11,237 nt of DNA, from positions 1 to 11,237 of the forward strand of contig JAJRUR010000051.1 in NCBI GenBank assembly GCA_024277695.1, written 5' to 3'. Below, piece after piece: positions 9,101 through 11,237 of this stretch. The notes beneath the pieces are model-generated. The model was not told where the DNA came from. It saw only the letters and a list, made by a program, of their open reading frames with translations, and did not search any database. Positions within the stretch are counted from its first letter, which is position 1; each line of letters starts with the position of its first letter. A program made the translations under genes and the position numbers. The DNA is from Bacteroidota bacterium. GTDB lineage: Bacteria > Bacteroidota > Bacteroidia > Chitinophagales > Saprospiraceae.

Positions 9101-10823
9101 TAAAATCAATATTATAGGAAGTGAAATAAATTGTGCTGCCGGCAAAACAGAGATTAGTGTAGAGTCTGACTTGTCCGATGTGATGATCGAATGGATTGGA
9201 CCCGATGGTTTTTCTTCAGATCTCTATAATCCTTTGGTCAATGATACGGGAGTTTATCGCGTCATTGTAACGGCAAGTACAGGTTGTTTTGCGACAGATA
9301 CTACCTATCTTAAAGGAAATTTTGTAGTCCCCGACATTTCAGGTCAGGGTGGTTCTCTTAATTGCAGAGATAGTTCTGCTGTTATCGTAGCAATTTCTCA
9401 AACCCCGGGGACAGAGATTAAGTGGTTTGGTGCAGGAGGCTTTGTAGTGGATGATAGTATCGCAACAGTCCGTGATACAGGCTACTATGTGGTGATAGCC
9501 AAAGGGGTAAATGGCTGTACATCTAAAGATACTGTTTATGTCGATGACCAGCCTGCATATCCGGTGCTCCAAAATATCGACCTGGAAGAATGGACATGTC
9601 GGTCAGAATCCATATTGGCTCGAGCCAACAGTATGGATGATAAGGATATCTTTCGCTGGATAAATGCTTCGGGTCTGGCTGTACAAGGCTCCCCTGCTTC
9701 CATCACCGAACTCGGGATGCTTCGGCTCGAAGTCGAAGGCACTAACGGTTGCATTACTACTCTCGATACTATCATACCTACGGATACTATCACTCCTCGT
9801 GCCTATATACATACGGAGGACATATATATATGTGAACACACAAAAGTACGGTTGCAAGGGACAGCTGATGACTCCACGCTTAGTTATGATTATTATTGGT
9901 GGACAGATGAGGGCGAAATATTAAAAGATGAAAGGAAACAACAAGTATTGGTCAATGCCTTAGGTGCATATTTTTTGGCCCTCACCAATCGGAGCAATGG
10001 ATGTACGGACACGAGTACCTACAGCTTACAAGAGACGCAAAGTAACTTTAGATCAGCTGATATCGTGCTTAGAGATTATACTTGTTTGACAGATTATAAC
10101 GCAAGCATATCCATCGAGGGGATAGAGGGTGGTTTCGGGTCGGTCACTGTGTCCATAGATGGTGAACCGTACGTGTCCCAAAGAAGTTATGAGTATCTTC
10201 TACCGGGATTTTATACCATTAGCCTCAGAGATAGTTTTGGATGTGTTTTGGATACTACCATCGAGATATCTGATATCGAGGATTATCGATTTGATCTACC
10301 AAAAGATACCGTCATCAACTTAGGCGATGAGATCACAATCAGTCCTGAACTATCTGACTTTATAGATCCTGATGATATGCATGTGCTGTGGAGACCAAAT
10401 ACCGATTTGGATTGCGCACAGTGTTTAGATCTGATCGTAAGTCCATTGCGCAATACTACGTACTGTCTACAGATAAGCAATAGCAGCTCTTGTAAGGCAG
10501 AGGCCTGTATAGAGATTAAAGTAAATGAAATCGATCGTATTTTTGTGCCTCAGGCCTTTACACCAAATGGAGATCAAAAGAATGATCGCTTGATCATAGG
10601 GCATAGTCCGGATCTAGAGCTAGTCCAAAAATTTATTATTTATGATCGATGGGGAAATTTACTATACGAAAAGACCAATTTCCTGCCCGGAGAAGAAGAG
10701 GGTTGGGATGGTCGATTCGGAGGGCGATTTTTAGACCCTCAAGTGTTGGTCTATTATATGCAATATCGCTTGATCAACGGAGTCGTTCATGAGCAGTCCG
10801 GAGACATCACACTACTCAGATAA
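6141..10823 (+). CDS. T9SS-secreted P-domain protein with twelve Ig-like repeats and C-terminal CHU_C domain
   Basis: Complete protein of 1560 residues. The ATG at 6141 is followed by a second at 6144; either gives a signal peptide with Arg-Arg, a hydrophobic core and likely cleavage near AFLGAQ/C23. No lipobox is satisfied (Gln precedes the Cys) and no Shine-Dalgarno is evident, as is usual in Bacteroidota. Domains: P-domain about 25-181; a Cys-containing domain about 187-313 (NYDYTYLIV, YTVCGLSYQESD, NCVRVEI); a GCDSVIVLDLEV unit to 365; twelve Ig-like repeats 366-1300; a SprB-like repeat 1301-1386; a beta domain with DCAQCLDL; and CHU_C 1466-1560. No protease or other catalytic domain accompanies the P-domain. 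The protein is inferred to be Sec-exported, then T9SS-secreted and displayed as a long stalk with an N-terminal head. Its C-terminal cassette resembles that of gene 1, 183 bp upstream. Confidence 0.95.
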   Translation: MMRRILYSGMIFFWLPAFLGAQCGILDSFYIPDESSENFILEVNGLSNDDLSDPNQGVCGVTLHFEHDGIGDWEVLLTSPSGQQVRLVGPSGLFGQTNGSSWDVTFVPCGDMAAPDLGYLPTWDSDQAWGNFASFTGSYYPNVGCLEDFDLGNVNGSWTLFIRDYNELDLGLLLGFSLRFCDESGSLTCLLCTAKGGRLTHSNFKACHRDQRLDFDPGVVFPEGEADTTNYDYTYLIVRNDIIVDERIRPNLTGAPPGIYTVCGLSYQESDSTDVPQPEDMQSFSQFRDSLSSPNPPMCGELSTNCVRVEIVPIPDTVFIQDMICKGATYQIEDSSFSTPGIKYINTLSANGCDSVIVLDLEVVEPLGRLTGDSVFSCTDTIMDLFYDGEPLSELDFIEWSNASGDFTASNTLRVQASKAGLYTVRVSKRGCVKSFTRRITNSVDIPVINARGTILTCSQRQRRIRATSSITPATYVWRYNGTFFSNQQNPFVTQGGQYEVTVKDSSGCLNRATVEVTLDTISSESVAIGGSLRCAVDSFRIDLRTRNGSTYLWSGPGGFSSTSQDPWVTLAGWYTVIVSLPNGCMDTVSAQVRDDVEEIQFDFVNDTIDCANPSADLEIMSSILGTGFRWIGQMNDTLFGGSVSVSNPGFYTVRATTIDGCERDTIIEVMIDTIRPVISVFGDLELTCNRQSLDLVAQAAPSDAVISWVYPDRRVFVTDRINTRLGGTYQIVAERPNGCRTVKDITSTYGQDMPDPMTLIQPFNCSTDTASLSAQENINYQYEWSDLSNILSSDFQVFVTDTGWYYLDVTDQNTCAALYAYFVPITLDLPNSVILGADQITCVDSVLRLSPSVGVSVRSFDWTLDGRSFSSDSSILIRSGGDYIVELEFSSLCRDTIVKSIKMDTVKPMINILPYDSLDCRVQILDLAVEADQSYNYFWSLNGNLLVRDSVIAISTPGRYVLRTESTTNDCVRLDTLTVTQDTIKPKINIIGSEINCAAGKTEISVESDLSDVMIEWIGPDGFSSDLYNPLVNDTGVYRVIVTASTGCFATDTTYLKGNFVVPDISGQGGSLNCRDSSAVIVAISQTPGTEIKWFGAGGFVVDDSIATVRDTGYYVVIAKGVNGCTSKDTVYVDDQPAYPVLQNIDLEEWTCRSESILARANSMDDKDIFRWINASGLAVQGSPASITELGMLRLEVEGTNGCITTLDTIIPTDTITPRAYIHTEDIYICEHTKVRLQGTADDSTLSYDYYWWTDEGEILKDERKQQVLVNALGAYFLALTNRSNGCTDTSTYSLQETQSNFRSADIVLRDYTCLTDYNASISIEGIEGGFGSVTVSIDGEPYVSQRSYEYLLPGFYTISLRDSFGCVLDTTIEISDIEDYRFDLPKDTVINLGDEITISPELSDFIDPDDMHVLWRPNTDLDCAQCLDLIVSPLRNTTYCLQISNSSSCKAEACIEIKVNEIDRIFVPQAFTPNGDQKNDRLIIGHSPDLELVQKFIIYDRWGNLLYEKTNFLPGEEEGWDGRFGGRFLDPQVLVYYMQYRLINGVVHEQSGDITLLR
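6213..6683 (+). other. P-domain (proprotein convertase P / Homo B type) at the N-terminus of gene 2
   Basis: Residues about 25-181 show the P-domain pattern: FYIPD near the start, then VTLHFEHDGIGDWEVLLTSP followed by SGQQVRL (compare the family's H-x(4)-GDL-x(2)-L-x-SPSG), a long Asp-rich central loop, FTGSYYPNVG, and NGSWTLFIRDYNELDLGLL before the last strand FSLRFC. In proprotein convertases and many bacterial proteases this jelly-roll beta domain sits C-terminal to a catalytic domain. Here it follows the signal peptide with no protease, so a binding role is inferred. Confidence 0.85.
7236..10040 (+). repeat. Twelve tandem Ig-like repeats (about 78 aa each) within gene 2
   Basis: Residues 366-1300 divide into twelve units of about 75-83 residues. 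Each has one Cys early (for example GTILTC, GGSLRC, GSEINC), a Trp about 15-30 residues later (YVWRY, YLWSG, EWIG, KWFG), mostly a G-x-Y-x-[VL] strand, and a second Cys (NGC, SGC, DGC, TGC), often ending in DTI or DTV before the next unit. All twelve have exactly two cysteines and the Trp. The second Cys lies about eight residues after the Tyr, not two as in canonical Ig F strands. The array is probably a rigid, disulfide-stabilised stalk. Copies are diverged, indicating an old expansion. Confidence 0.85.
10041..10298 (+). other. SprB-like repeat domain in gene 2
   Basis: Residues about 1301-1386 resemble a SprB repeat: DYTCLTDYNASISIEGIEGG, a VSIDGEPYVS strand, YEYLLPGFYTISLRDSFGC and a closing TIEISDIEDY. 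It lines up with the SprB-type repeat of gene 1 (SINGEAFTS to SIDGEPYVS; YIIEIRDQQGC to YTISLRDSFGC) at the same position relative to CHU_C. The usual CxGxxDG opening is degraded to CLTDYN, so this is a divergent member. Confidence 0.65.
10536..10820 (+). other. CHU_C / T9SS type B sorting domain of gene 2
   Basis: Residues 1466-1560 give a near-textbook gliding-motility-associated C-terminal domain: IFVPQAFTPNGDQKND, YDRWGNLLY, GWDGRFGGRFLDP, a VYYMQYRL strand and terminal SGDITLLR followed at once by TAA. It is the expected signal for outer-membrane translocation by T9SS. Confidence 0.95.
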
Positions 10824-10876
10824 TGGTAGTAATCAGGCGACACTAGCATTCATTTGGCAGTCTTCATGTAGTAAAG

Positions 10877-10892
10877 TATAAAAGTTTTTATA
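10877..10892. promoter_or_regulatory. AT-only inverted repeat in the gene 2-gene 3 spacer
   Basis: TATAAAA (10877-10883) and TTTTATA (10886-10892) form a perfect 7-bp inverted repeat around GT, 49 bp before the ATG of gene 3. It could be an AT-rich operator or part of a promoter. No GC-containing stem or T-run follows, so it is a poor terminator. The rest of the 118-bp spacer shows no clear Bacteroidota -33/-7 pair: TATCTTTC at 10891 is one mismatch from TAnnTTTG, but its nearest TTTG (10853-10856) is about 34 bp away. Confidence 0.15.
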
Positions 10893-10941
10893 TCTTTCAC
10901 CTTTTAAATTAATACATCGTATTCATAAAGAGCACATCTAC

Positions 10942-11237
10942 ATGCTAAAATTTAGATTATTAGCTAAGGTAAAACTCGTTTTTGCATTGAGTTTTATATG
11001 GCTGAATTTTATTTCCGGTCAGCAAGAGTTTGAACGGACCAAAGAGTCTATAGAGGCTCAAATGTTAGCTGCACAACCGAGTATGGATTGTATGAATCCT
11101 GTAAAGGATTTTGATACTTGTGAGGAGGCAGAAGATAATGCCTATTGTGACCTCAATGACTTGGAGGATTATTGTACCGATATGACAGATACGGGTAGCT
11201 CCAATAGTGAGCCCATTCCCGGTTGTGCAACGAGTAC
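10942..11237 (+). CDS. N-terminus of a third secreted protein, 3' truncated by window edge
   Basis: The frame is open from the ATG at 10942 to the window end (98 full codons), with an in-frame TAA at 10879-10881 upstream. The first about 27 residues form a signal peptide: MLKFRLLAKVK, then a hydrophobic core (LVFALSFIWLNF) and probable cleavage near ISGQ/Q. After it comes a charged segment (EFERTKESIEAQ) and an acidic Cys-rich stretch (DTCEEAEDNAYCDLNDLEDY then CTD). A CDLN-D-L-[DE]-[DG]-Y motif is familiar to me from the start of large CHU_C proteins of Saprospiria-like bacteria, where it precedes a W-[FY]-[AST]-F beta-sandwich domain. That would match the domain type seen at the truncated N-terminal end of gene 1, so a paralogue is plausible but not shown. 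A weak AAAGAG (10927-10932) lies 9 nt before the ATG. Confidence 0.85.
   Translation, partial: MLKFRLLAKVKLVFALSFIWLNFISGQQEFERTKESIEAQMLAAQPSMDCMNPVKDFDTCEEAEDNAYCDLNDLEDYCTDMTDTGSSNSEPIPGCATS

Noticed and set aside
9664..9924. ORFs on both strands (65-119 codons) inside genes 1 and 2, for example + strand 9664-9924
   Set aside because: All lie within strongly supported coding frames, have no family features or ribosome-binding context, and have composition expected from antisense or shifted reading.

Overview
The window looks like the chromosome of a member of the Bacteroidota, most likely a gliding or surface-associated marine or environmental lineage such as the Saprospiria. The lineage is inferred from protein style only. 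The evidence is very large, cysteine-rich, repeat-built secreted proteins, two of which end in the gliding-motility-associated C-terminal domain (CHU_C, the type B sorting domain of the type IX secretion system, T9SS), and spacers without clear Shine-Dalgarno sequences. All genes are on the + strand.

Layout: (1) 3-5957, the 3' portion (1984 residues, N-terminus outside the window) of a giant surface protein. It has two N-terminal beta-sandwich domains, a Cys/Trp-rich region, Ig/PKD-like domains, four tandem Ig-like + Fn3-like modules of about 170 residues, a SprB-type repeat and CHU_C. (2) A 183-bp spacer with only weak regulatory candidates. (3) 6141-10823, a complete 1560-residue protein: signal peptide, proprotein-convertase-type P-domain, a Cys-containing linker domain, twelve Ig-like repeats of about 78 residues, a SprB-like repeat and CHU_C. 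(4) A 118-bp spacer. (5) From 10942 to the window end, the first 98 codons of a third secreted protein. It has a signal peptide and an acidic Cys-rich N-terminus of the kind that starts other large Bacteroidota surface proteins, and may be a paralogue of gene 1.

The three genes form a co-directional cluster of exported proteins. The likely picture is cell-surface adhesins or matrix components that cross the inner membrane by Sec and the outer membrane by T9SS. Genes 1 and 2 differ in their N-terminal domains and stalks but share a C-terminal cassette (SprB-like repeat, a C-x2-C beta domain, CHU_C). No enzyme active site, RNA gene, CRISPR array, transposon or phage gene was recognised. The most distinctive structure is the pair of disulfide-like repeat arrays: six conserved cysteines per module in gene 1, and exactly two cysteines plus one invariant Trp per repeat in gene 2.
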